A DNA stretch of 64,000 bases from Flagellimonas profundi (GCF_017313275.1 NZ_JAFLNM010000004.1:1-64000); one strand, 5' to 3'; shown: positions 55,888 to 63,983, counted from the first letter of the stretch. Notes: generated from the sequence alone by a model not told the origin. Numbers and translations are program-made.

Positions 55888-56457
55888 CTAAGTTCTTCTT
55901 AACAAATAAAAATAGTATTCCGCTCTAAATGGAGTCTGAACTACTATTTTTTCTATTGTCTTAAGTTCAGTGTTTTCAAACCCTCGAAAACTATTGAGGA
56001 TATTATCCTTCCAGTCTGATTGGGAAGCAATGTTTTTAGATAGGTCTGTTTTAATCCCCCATAGATTATCAAAACTTCTTTTTTTCTCACGGTCCCAATG
56101 GGAAATTACAAGAATGAACAAGTCGGATTGTCTCTCCTCAAAATCCCTTCTAATTACAAATCGGTAATCAGATAATTGCTTATAATCTCCGCTAAACTGA
56201 TATTTGAATTCAATTTTAAATGGATTCAAAGTATCCTTTTGATTGATTATACTCAGGTCTACCCTAGTGTTATTTATTCTTGGATGTTCTGCAAATGCTT
56301 TAAAGGTCTGTTCAAATCTCTGGTTAAGTTCTTCCAAAATCAAATCCCGGATATGGTTCTCCTGCTTTAAGTTAGAATAGTTATCACTAATTCTTTCTAA
56401 CCCTTCTCTAAATGAGGTAGACTGTATGATTTGTTTAATTATCTCTGAAAAATCCAT
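55888..56457 (-). CDS. Possible PD-(D/E)xK nuclease-fold protein
   Basis: This 189-residue protein has a central segment RVDLSI ... FKIEFKYQ with Asp67, Glu83 and Lys85. This is the spacing of the D...ExK active site of restriction-like nucleases. A helical N-terminus and a C-terminal region (FRAEYYFYLLRRT) follow no family I recognise. It is the first gene of the island and monocistronic on the minus strand. Nuclease activity is inferred from the motif only. Confidence 0.5.
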   Translation of the reverse strand: MDFSEIIKQIIQSTSFREGLERISDNYSNLKQENHIRDLILEELNQRFEQTFKAFAEHPRINNTRVDLSIINQKDTLNPFKIEFKYQFSGDYKQLSDYRFVIRRDFEERQSDLFILVISHWDREKKRSFDNLWGIKTDLSKNIASQSDWKDNILNSFRGFENTELKTIEKIVVQTPFRAEYYFYLLRRT

Positions 56458-56595
56458 TTAATTAACCTGGTACTTGTTTTAACATATCCTACAAAAGCAG
56501 CTTTCAAATGAAAATCAAGTAATGGCGAACGAAGCATAGCGAAGTGCTGCAAGCCCAAATCTTACCATAACTAATTTACTGAGCGAGGCAAAAGG

Positions 56596-56811
56596 TCAAT
56601 TTGGAAGCTTCACATCTCCATACAATTCTTTCATTACTTCACAGGGGTCTACATCAATGGCCAATGATATAAGATAGAGTTCCTCCGCTCGTAGTTTCGT
56701 GGTAGGGTTGGAACTTAATTGACTAATCCTTGATTTACTGATACCGGTCCTTCTCGCCACTTCCGCTTTGTTGATGGACTTTTTGGCCAAATATAATCCT
56801 AGGTCTGTCAT
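56596..56811 (-). CDS. XRE-family helix-turn-helix regulator
   Basis: The protein of about 71 residues has an XRE HTH (INKAEVARRTGISKSRISQLSSNPTTKL), followed by a helical dimerisation-type segment. The frame extends to 56856. A near-consensus -7 (TATCTTTA, 56844 to 56837) lies between the two possible starts and favours the Met at 56811. It diverges from the HEPN operon and is likely its repressor. Confidence 0.85.
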   Translation of the reverse strand: MTDLGLYLAKKSINKAEVARRTGISKSRISQLSSNPTTKLRAEELYLISLAIDVDPCEVMKELYGDVKLPN

Positions 56812-56904
56812 CTTAATGATGTAAAATTTTGATACATAAAGATAGATTTTAGGCACACCTATATAAAATTTTATTGAATCTGTACAGAAAATAAGTATTT
56901 ATTT

Positions 56905-56918
56905 TATACATTAGTATA
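56905..56918. promoter_or_regulatory. Palindromic operator candidate
   Basis: TATACATTAGTATA is a perfect inverted repeat (TATAC / GTATA) in the divergent region between the XRE gene and the HEPN operon, a typical place for a repressor operator. Confidence 0.4.
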
Positions 56919-56964
56919 GAATATCTACACAATTGGATTGAAATTCACCTCAAAACATCGAAAT

Positions 56965-58143
56965 ATGGACTCCCTAAAGCAAAAAAAGAAACAGCTAGAC
57001 CCTCGGATTCAAGGGCTTTTATCAGATCTCATCAAGGTAATTCCAAGTGTCGTACAGGTCTATCTGAACAAGGGCCATGACAAAAGAAATCCTTTTAGGT
57101 ACCGATGGAACATCCTTATTGACGCACCCAAAAGTGACATTAGCAACAAGTTTCTTCCGATTGTCCAAGGGCTGTTCCACGATCATAAAGATGACTTCCA
57201 TAATGTCTTTTCCCTTGTTTATGCCAAAACGGAATTGGCAAATGGCAACCTCTATTTCATCAACCATTGTCGAACGGAACATCTCATATTTGGAAATCAG
57301 CAAATTAACTTTCCTGGGATCTATTTTGAAAATCAAACCAATGAGAAATTCCAAAGTAACTTTCGGGCATCCTTGAAAGGCTGTTTGGCCTTTCAAAAGG
57401 GTTTCAAGTACTTCATGTCGGATAACAACCTTTCCCAAGCTGCCTTTATGGCCCATCAAGCCTTTGAACTAGGGTATCGGGTCTTAGAGGGCTTTCTCTG
57501 CGGAAAGGTCAAAATTTGCCATAAGATAGAGGTTCATCAAAAGTTCATGGAAAGGAGCATACATCGAACAAAGGGAATGTTCAAGCTTGATGACAATACG
57601 GAGATGGAATTATTGGAACGATTGGATAGGGCCTATTCCAGTTCAAGGTATGATAACTCCTTCCATATTGAACGGGATCAATTGGACATTTTGGAACAAA
57701 AGCTTGAATGTTTTTTGGATGAGATCAGGCTATTGTTCGAAGAGGAACTTGAACTTTTAAAGACAATCGTTACAAATGGAAAAAAGACTTCCCCTGAAAC
57801 CCAAAACAGAGAAGAGCCCAACCTATTGGATGCGATAAGACAATTGGGCGAGGATAACTTTGCAATGATGAGACCTGCAAATCGGTGGACCAAAAAAGGG
57901 TATTACCTCAACCATGTCTATATGCACAGTCACTTTAGCTTGTTCTGCTCCCTACGGTCGACCCTTAATGTATGTATTTTGGCCTTGGATGAGCATTGTG
58001 ATATGACCTTGGACATCAAAAACGTCAAAGAGGATGTAAAGACCGTATTGGAATTCACGAAGAATCTTGTTCCCCTCGAAGAAGGCATTTATTTGGATGA
58101 AATGCGAAAACTCATGCTTTCCGATAAAGAAACCACTACTTAA
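56965..58143 (+). CDS. HEPN-domain protein with C-terminal repeat-family domain
   Basis: The 392-residue protein (numbering from the ATG at 56965) has an N-terminal domain (about 30-120) with a nucleotidyltransferase-like ILIDAPKSDIS segment and a HEPN helical domain (about 145-265). The HEPN domain contains RYDNSFH (Arg228 to His234), which fits the Rx4-6H ribonuclease motif. A C-terminal segment (about 320-385, SLRSTLNVCILALDE) resembles the three small proteins that follow. The frame extends to a TTG at 56938, which is less likely. The gene heads a four-gene operon facing an XRE regulator. Whether the HEPN domain is catalytic is unproven. Confidence 0.65.
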   Translation: MDSLKQKKKQLDPRIQGLLSDLIKVIPSVVQVYLNKGHDKRNPFRYRWNILIDAPKSDISNKFLPIVQGLFHDHKDDFHNVFSLVYAKTELANGNLYFINHCRTEHLIFGNQQINFPGIYFENQTNEKFQSNFRASLKGCLAFQKGFKYFMSDNNLSQAAFMAHQAFELGYRVLEGFLCGKVKICHKIEVHQKFMERSIHRTKGMFKLDDNTEMELLERLDRAYSSSRYDNSFHIERDQLDILEQKLECFLDEIRLLFEEELELLKTIVTNGKKTSPETQNREEPNLLDAIRQLGEDNFAMMRPANRWTKKGYYLNHVYMHSHFSLFCSLRSTLNVCILALDEHCDMTLDIKNVKEDVKTVLEFTKNLVPLEEGIYLDEMRKLMLSDKETTT

Positions 58144-58153
58144 CAACGCAGCC

Positions 58154-58498
58154 ATGGAAAAGAACGAAGAAGGCCAAAGCAACGATAAGGAACTATTGGA
58201 CAAGGTAATCGGTTTGTTGAACCCCAGAAAACGAAGATATCATGGGAAGGATAAACCACAGGCCCAAGAAGTGGTATTCAAGGTGGAAAACAATTCAGAG
58301 CTTCGTTATGTCATCTCTTGCCTGTTAAGGCTGTGCATGTCCACCATTGACAATGAAAACGAACTGGACTCCCCAAGACTTCCCTTTCTATCCAAGGATG
58401 ATGCAGTGATTACCATACTGGAGTTGGTCATTGATATTCTCCCGGATGACCAATTGGACAGTTACGATCGAATTGAAAAACTCCTTTTGAAGGAATAA
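58154..58498 (+). CDS. Small helical protein, paralogue 1 of the HEPN operon
   Basis: The protein has 114 residues. After a charged N-terminus it reads VVFKVENNSELRYVISCLLR, then a stretch ending AVITILELVIDILPDDQLD. The pattern (hydrophobic helix, acidic linker, ED-V--hLEhh--hLP) is shared with paralogues 2 and 3 and the C-terminus of the HEPN protein. The frame begins at 58067 inside the HEPN gene, but the ATG at 58154 is 10 bp past its stop. No family is recognised. Confidence 0.65.
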   Translation: MEKNEEGQSNDKELLDKVIGLLNPRKRRYHGKDKPQAQEVVFKVENNSELRYVISCLLRLCMSTIDNENELDSPRLPFLSKDDAVITILELVIDILPDDQLDSYDRIEKLLLKE

Positions 58499-58527
58499 AC
58501 ATCATTGTCAACCCAAATACTTCAACA

Positions 58528-58878
58528 ATGAAACAGAAAAAGAAGCAACTCAAAACCTTAAAGGAAATCCAAGACCTTAGAACAAATCTAATCGGGCTGC
58601 TGGGTAATCAAAAGTCCATTGATCCCAAAGGAAACCATGTATGCTTCGAGGTCAGGGACAACAACCATCTTTTGATGCAGATCATCAGTCTGTTGGAAGT
58701 CTGTGTATTCGCTTTAGACGGAGATGGAATCATGCTGTCTCCTAAGAATAAAAACGCATCCAAGGAGGATAGTGTCATCCAGGTATTGGAATTGGTGCTT
58801 TGCATTCTGCCAGAGAGTCAAATGTACTTTATGGACAAACTGGAAGAAAAATTATCGGAACTGGAAAACAAACAATGA
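58528..58878 (+). CDS. Small helical protein, paralogue 2 of the HEPN operon
   Basis: The protein has 116 residues. The core reads NHLLMQIISLLEVCVFALDG and then EDSVIQVLELVLCILPESQM. It is the closest match to paralogue 1 by eye. It begins 29 bp after paralogue 1, with a Lys-rich N-terminus like that of the HEPN protein (KQKKKQL in both). Function is unknown. Confidence 0.65.
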   Translation: MKQKKKQLKTLKEIQDLRTNLIGLLGNQKSIDPKGNHVCFEVRDNNHLLMQIISLLEVCVFALDGDGIMLSPKNKNASKEDSVIQVLELVLCILPESQMYFMDKLEEKLSELENKQ

Positions 58879-58882
58879 ATAC

Positions 58883-59230
58883 ATGAAACCAAACGAAGAA
58901 AAACTAATAAAGGATTTGAGGCAACACTCAAATGACCATACTCCGACCCTTGACCCCCATCCATATTTCAAGGGTAAGTTCCAACCCACCTTCTTTTATC
59001 TTGATGGTCATGCCGATTTGTTATTGACCGTTCGTGCATTGATATACCTTTCCATGAGGGCTATAAATCCCGATCTTGGCTCTGACGATGTAATAGATAG
59101 GAACGAAGAGGAATTTATCCATCAGGCGATGACCATAGCCAACCGGTTGATGCCAGTTGGTGAAGAGGCTTTGATGGACCATTTGAATCTATTTTACAGG
59201 GAAGAAAAGAAAGACCAAAAAGAGGAATGA
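58883..59230 (+). CDS. Small helical protein, paralogue 3 of the HEPN operon
   Basis: The protein has 115 residues. The core reads HADLLLTVRALIYLSMRAIN and, after an acidic linker, HQAMTIANRLMPVGEEALMD. It follows the shared pattern but is the most diverged. The ATG at 58883 is four bases past paralogue 2; the longer frame from 58724 lies inside paralogue 2 and is rejected. It ends 49 bp before the first 133-bp-spaced repeat. Confidence 0.6.
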   Translation: MKPNEEKLIKDLRQHSNDHTPTLDPHPYFKGKFQPTFFYLDGHADLLLTVRALIYLSMRAINPDLGSDDVIDRNEEEFIHQAMTIANRLMPVGEEALMDHLNLFYREEKKDQKEE

Positions 59231-59279
59231 TTAAGGAATGTAAAAGCATTTTTCCTCGAAAAGGCAGGTGTTTTTATGA

Positions 59280-59604
59280 TTTTTACGCTAAAAATTCTTT
59301 GATTTTACTGGGCTAAACGCGTTTTTAAGCTAAAAACAGCATTTATCCTTAATTTTCAGATGGTAAAAAGATTGATGACGAATCGACACTTGATCCATAA
59401 ACCTAACATTCATTTTTTCATCAAAAATTCATTGATTTTACTGGGCTGAGAGGATTTTTTCACCAAAAATGGGAGAATGGCCGCTAAAATGAATTGCGCA
59501 TAGATATTCTGCTATAGATGTACTTGAATAAACTTCAAAAAACAATTTTTCCGTGAAAAATCTATTGATTTTGCTGGGCTGAGAGTGCTTTTCCGTGAAA
59601 AATG
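59280..59604. repeat. Array of three 59-bp repeats with exact 133-bp period
   Basis: Copies lie at 59280-59337, 59413-59471 and 59546-59604. Each has a left box (TTTTT, 4-5 bases, AAAAA), a constant core (TTGATTTTACTGGGCTGAGA type) and a right box 42 bp after the left one. The box centres match within a copy (ACGCT/AAGCT; CATC/CACC; CCGTG/CCGTG) but differ between copies. The sequences between copies are much less alike. No ORF crosses the array. Confidence 0.85.
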
Positions 59605-59765
59605 ATTCAATTATAAATAATCTATATTTGCGAAAAACACACTGAAAATGGTCTTTTCCGAAGGAAAATGAATCAATAGCACCGCGCCAGCGTGCTATCC
59701 TCTTGCTTTACATTTCTCGTCCCGCAAGCGGGAAAAAATGAAAGCCTCTAAAATTGGATTTAAGT
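59605..59765. other. Spacer with hairpins between the repeat array and mcrC
   Basis: The stretch holds TTTTCC-GAA-GGAAAA (59655-59668), an imperfect inverted repeat with TAGCAC and GTGCTA arms (59677-59697), and a TCCCGC-AA-GCGGGA hairpin (59720-59733). A TATATTTG at 59623-59630 could be a plus-strand promoter without an obvious gene. No coding region is visible. Confidence 0.5.
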
Positions 59766-60986
59766 TTATTTTGTTAGCCAATTGATAATGTCAAATCCCA
59801 AGTTACTTTTCAGGCTATCATTCTCAATTATGTTGATTTTTCCAACTGCGCATTCTTGCTGTTCTTCTTCAAAAGGCATAAAGCTTGGTTTTTCTGTTCT
59901 GTTGGAAGGGTACAGCAACAAAGCCCTATAAGAACCCCAATATCGATTATAAACAAACATTTGCCTTAGGTCATGGGTTGAGGGTTTGTTGGATTGAATA
60001 TGTTTCCATTTGGTGTCGATTACAAACACCTCATCATTTTTTTGAATGATTATATCAGGACGAATGGAGACATTGTGCCAAAAGCGTTTGGAGGATTGTC
60101 CAATAACTTTAAGCCCCTCAATTTTCAACGATTTCAATTTTATAAGTACATATTCCTCCCATAAGTCATTCATGTCAAATAAAAGTGCCAGCATCTTCTC
60201 ATTACCGGATGAAACACTAGGAGCAAAATTTAATATGATGATTCTAGCAATTTCCAGTGCTGTTTTATAGGCTTTGTTCTTCCGATTGTAAACGAGCTTT
60301 GAGAAAAGCCCCGGATGAGGTTTTACGAGGTCTACTTCTGGAAAATCCAATTGTACCGTCTTGCATTTGGAGTAGAGATACGTCCCATTGGAAAATTGCG
60401 CTATAATCTTTAATGCCAATCCTAAAATTTGATGTTCGAGGTGATTGGTCCCATATATTTGATGCGTAGTATAAAAACGTTCTTTATGGACCAGGTTTTT
60501 TTGGATGTGATTTGCAAACTCCAATTTGCCTTTTAATGCTTTTACATTGGAAGTTTGTTTGTAATATTTTTTAATCAATCCTTGGTGAATCAACGCTTGT
60601 ACTTCATTCAAAAACCATTCAAAGTATATATCAAGAAGATGGATGTGCTGCTTGGCCACAAATGCATTCCCAATATTGTTGACCTTCAGTTTTCTGGTCG
60701 TCCGTAGCATTTCTATCAAAACATCCTTCCATAGGACTGGTGATTCTTCGGAACGGTCAATCTTCGGCAGCACCTCAAGTATTAAATCTCCAATTTGGAT
60801 TACCCCCACATAACTTGAAAACTTAACCCCCTTGTGAACTAATGTGAAGTATTTGTTGTCATGAAGCTCGTTGAGTTTGGCCAATGCATTGAAATGACTT
60901 TCCTTAAACTTTACTCCAAAGTACGACTTTCCATAAGTTATGGTTTGATGTTCAAATACGGATATCTTTTGTCTTGGGCTATTCAT
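59766..60986 (-). CDS. mcrC: McrC-family nuclease subunit of a type IV restriction system
   Basis: McrC is the nuclease partner of the McrB AAA+ GTPase. The 406-residue protein has an N-terminal domain (about 1-110) and a C-terminal PD-(D/E)xK nuclease domain with IRPDII (Asp311) and FVIDTKWK (Asp324, Lys326). Length is close to that of the family. Its start overlaps the McrB stop by eight bases, so it is translationally coupled. The mark recognised (modified cytosine or other) cannot be told. Confidence 0.92.
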   Translation of the reverse strand: MNSPRQKISVFEHQTITYGKSYFGVKFKESHFNALAKLNELHDNKYFTLVHKGVKFSSYVGVIQIGDLILEVLPKIDRSEESPVLWKDVLIEMLRTTRKLKVNNIGNAFVAKQHIHLLDIYFEWFLNEVQALIHQGLIKKYYKQTSNVKALKGKLEFANHIQKNLVHKERFYTTHQIYGTNHLEHQILGLALKIIAQFSNGTYLYSKCKTVQLDFPEVDLVKPHPGLFSKLVYNRKNKAYKTALEIARIIILNFAPSVSSGNEKMLALLFDMNDLWEEYVLIKLKSLKIEGLKVIGQSSKRFWHNVSIRPDIIIQKNDEVFVIDTKWKHIQSNKPSTHDLRQMFVYNRYWGSYRALLLYPSNRTEKPSFMPFEEEQQECAVGKINIIENDSLKSNLGFDIINWLTK

Positions 60987-63096
60987 TGGATTTACCCAAA
61001 CAGGCTAAGACAGCCTCCTCTATATCTTCAATGGATGGAATCAGTTGATAGGTTGCTTCCAACTGTGGTTCGTCAATATCGTTAAAGCTTGGAAAAAGTG
61101 ATTTTTCTGGTTCCTTTTCCTCAATAAACCCAGGGCCAAGTACCAATGCAATCTTTTGATAGTCATTAAAGAAATATTCTTGCAACAGTGGAATAATGTT
61201 GTTTTGAAACACCTTCAGAAGCCCAGCCGTGTCTCCACTGTGAAGTTTAATGAAATAGGAGTGTCCAATGGTATGGTCACGGTCTAGCAGTGCCTCAATT
61301 CTTTTATTTATGGTGTCTAGGACTTCTTCCAGATTAAACCCATTAAATTTTATATGGGATAATAGCTTTGGGTCTGGCATAACTTCTTCAAACACGAAGC
61401 GTCGCCTTAATGCAGTATCTAAAGCCTCCACACTTCTATCAGCCGTATTCATGGTGCCAATGATATATACGTTGGGAGGGACGCCGAATTCCATTTTGGA
61501 GTAGGGCAGCTTCACTTTTAATTCTTGTGATTCGCCCAGTCTTTTATCGGGTTCAATTAGCGTAATAAGTTCCCCGAAGATGGCTGAAACATTCCCTCGG
61601 TTGATTTCATCAATAAAAATGGCGTAGTTGTTATCCAAATCCTTCTCTGCACGATTGCACAATTTTTTGAAAATTCCCTCGGTAATTTCATATTCGAGCT
61701 TTGTACTTTCATCTTCCAACTTTGGTTTGATTCCTTCCACAAAATCTTCATACCCATAGGATTGATGAAAAGTGACAAACTCATAGTTCTTGACCATTTT
61801 ATCTTGGCTTGGCTGAAAATTAAGTATTTGCTCCAGTATTTCAATTCCTTCTGGATATAGTTGCTCTACATCCTCTTTTACAACTCTCCATTGGGAATCC
61901 TTTTCTTTATAAAAGAGCGGCGGTTCACTGCTATCGGAAACATTTACGTTAGGACAATAGGGTACCGTGTGAGCCTGCATTCTGCTCCATGCTATGGGAC
62001 GAATATTCTTTGCTTTGGATAAACTGGCTTTGGCCTTTACAATCTCATGTTTCAATAGTTGGTCCACACTTGCTGTTCCCATTTGATATAAAGCAATGGC
62101 AAAGGTTTGCCACCAGGTTAAATCGGAAACCAAATTGATTATGAACTGTTCCTTGGAAAGTGAGGTTTCACTCAGGGTGAACTGTTGAAAATATTTTTCT
62201 TTCAACTTAAAGGTTTTTCCAGTTCCTGGAGGACCGTAAAGAATAACATTTAATGGCTGGTCCATTTTTCTTATATTTTTAGTTTCGTCTGTAAATTCGG
62301 AATAGTGATTTTTTAAAAGTATCAATGCTTCGAGATATTTCCCTTTAGCATTTTGGTATTCTTCATTGAAAGGCACTCTGGATAATACTCCCTTTTTGTT
62401 CCCTTGTATTTCATATTTATGTAAAATCTGCATGGTCAAGAATCCACCCCCTCTAGCAGGTGCATCTTCTCCCAGAATACTCTTCTGTATTTCCCTATGA
62501 CTTAAGGCTTTTTTGAGATAAGCATAAATAACCCTTGCTTCGATAGTTGACTGATTATCAGAATTGGATTTAATCGAATCATCAGAAAGTCTGTATTCAT
62601 TTAGATTTTTCAACATTGCATCAAACTTTGTGTCGGTTACCAAAACATCTTCACAATTATGCTTTTTAAAGATTGATATGATTGATTGATAGTTTTGATC
62701 AATGAAATCAAAAAGCTCTGATAAATCTTTGGTGATTTTTCCCAGGTTTTTGTCAAAACGTTTGTTACCCTTTTCTATAAAACCTCCAATTTTTGAGACA
62801 ACTTCTTCATAGGCGCTTATTAATTCACTTCGCTTTTCATTGGTGAATCTAACATGTAACCTACAATCAAAACCATCCTCTTTTGGAGATAATGAGAATC
62901 CTACACTTCGTGTTTTGGTAATTCCGCCACTGGCATTTATCAATCCAACAAAAGCATATTCTTCGTTGCCTTGAAACCAATGACCGCTTTCAAATCGTTG
63001 TCCAGCTCCAGTACGCTGACGCATTAAAAAATTGAAGTCGGGATGCGATTCGCGATACGTTAAAAGTTTGGCAAGTATGGTTTCGTGGAAGGTCAT
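60979..63096 (-). CDS. mcrB: McrB-family AAA+ GTPase
   Basis: This 705-residue protein has a C-terminal McrB AAA+ domain: Walker A GPPGTGKT (288-295), Walker B IFIDEINR (about 493-500), and the family-specific MNTADRS (549-555) that marks GTP use. The N-terminal 280 residues form a separate domain (FLMRQRTG, WFQGNEEYAFVGLIN) that is likely the target-sensing part. It differs from the E. coli McrB 5-methylcytosine-binding domain. It is coupled to the HNH gene upstream (four-base ATGA overlap) and to mcrC downstream. Confidence 0.92.
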   Translation of the reverse strand: MTFHETILAKLLTYRESHPDFNFLMRQRTGAGQRFESGHWFQGNEEYAFVGLINASGGITKTRSVGFSLSPKEDGFDCRLHVRFTNEKRSELISAYEEVVSKIGGFIEKGNKRFDKNLGKITKDLSELFDFIDQNYQSIISIFKKHNCEDVLVTDTKFDAMLKNLNEYRLSDDSIKSNSDNQSTIEARVIYAYLKKALSHREIQKSILGEDAPARGGGFLTMQILHKYEIQGNKKGVLSRVPFNEEYQNAKGKYLEALILLKNHYSEFTDETKNIRKMDQPLNVILYGPPGTGKTFKLKEKYFQQFTLSETSLSKEQFIINLVSDLTWWQTFAIALYQMGTASVDQLLKHEIVKAKASLSKAKNIRPIAWSRMQAHTVPYCPNVNVSDSSEPPLFYKEKDSQWRVVKEDVEQLYPEGIEILEQILNFQPSQDKMVKNYEFVTFHQSYGYEDFVEGIKPKLEDESTKLEYEITEGIFKKLCNRAEKDLDNNYAIFIDEINRGNVSAIFGELITLIEPDKRLGESQELKVKLPYSKMEFGVPPNVYIIGTMNTADRSVEALDTALRRRFVFEEVMPDPKLLSHIKFNGFNLEEVLDTINKRIEALLDRDHTIGHSYFIKLHSGDTAGLLKVFQNNIIPLLQEYFFNDYQKIALVLGPGFIEEKEPEKSLFPSFNDIDEPQLEATYQLIPSIEDIEEAVLACLGKSNE

Positions 63097-63983
63097 ATCA
63101 TATTTAATTCTTCGAGAATATCTTTTTTAAGTTTGCTAAATGGCCTATTGCTAAAATCGGCACTATCATAATAAACTCCAAAAGCTAATCTGTACAATTC
63201 CTTTTGAGAAACTCTTAAACCGGCATATGTCTGGGCCGATAATATTTTTAAATACCTGTCCGTATAAATTTGTTTTAATTTGATTAAATCAAAAACTTCA
63301 TCATTATGAGCATTGTAAATTTCTATTATTTTAAAGAGCTCCATAAATTTTGATACTTTCTTCGGTATCGGAGTTTTTTTATCTAAAACGATGGAAATGG
63401 TATTTTTTGAATTTATATCGTATTTGTAAGAAAATCTAAAGTCATCTAATATATTATCCAAATAAGGATGTGGGTAATATTTTAATCGTAGTGTTTTGGA
63501 GAGTTTAAATCTGCTATTGCAGATTGTACAAGATGGTATTAGGTTATAAAACGATAACCCGAGTATTGGATATTTTGATTGAGGAAAGAAGTGATCAAAA
63601 TCTGGTTTTATGGAGTTAAATCGAACGTTTACTGTAGATTGTCTATTACAGTAAGGACAATATTTAATTGAAACGTTATTAGATAAATCGTTAAGGTTGT
63701 ATTCCTTTTTATTCTTGCTAAAATTCTTATATGAAAATATTTTCCTAATTGTTGTATCATATTTGCGTCTATTTCTTGACTTTTGAATACGATAATAATT
63801 GGTGTTCAATGTAGCCAATTCTTCTGGGTTACCCTGTAATATATCATCTATATTATCCTTGATGAAATTTACGAGATAAGAAGGCAAGCTGTTAATATGT
63901 TGAGATTTAAGAACTTTATTTCTGAGTTCGACTAAATGAATAATTTTTGCTTTGGAAGCTTCTTTATTGTTTATGTTTATCAC
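63093..63983 (-). CDS. HNH endonuclease with zinc ribbon, first gene of the McrBC operon
   Basis: This 296-residue protein has an HNH domain at about 109-160: CPYC (Cys109, Cys112), DFDHFFP (Asp130-His131), Asn147 and CTICN (Cys152, Cys155). This is the pattern of zinc-coordinated HNH nucleases seen in PtuB/Septu- and retron-associated nucleases. The start appears to be GTG at 63983, because an in-frame stop is just upstream. It overlaps mcrB by four bases, so all three genes form one operon. Codon use is very A+T-rich. The operon promoter lies near or beyond the right edge. Confidence 0.85.
   Translation of the reverse strand: MININNKEASKAKIIHLVELRNKVLKSQHINSLPSYLVNFIKDNIDDILQGNPEELATLNTNYYRIQKSRNRRKYDTTIRKIFSYKNFSKNKKEYNLNDLSNNVSIKYCPYCNRQSTVNVRFNSIKPDFDHFFPQSKYPILGLSFYNLIPSCTICNSRFKLSKTLRLKYYPHPYLDNILDDFRFSYKYDINSKNTISIVLDKKTPIPKKVSKFMELFKIIEIYNAHNDEVFDLIKLKQIYTDRYLKILSAQTYAGLRVSQKELYRLAFGVYYDSADFSNRPFSKLKKDILEELNMI

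Noticed and set aside
58724..58882. Longer frame for paralogue 3
   Set aside because: It lies inside paralogue 2 in another frame, and an ATG four bases past that gene's stop gives a full-length paralogue.
59280..59604. CRISPR array
   Set aside because: Only three copies with 74-bp gaps, imperfect 59-bp repeats, and no cas genes nearby.
59280..59604. Integron attC sites
   Set aside because: No integrase is visible, no gene cassettes lie between the repeats, and the expected core-site (GTTRRRY) symmetry is absent.
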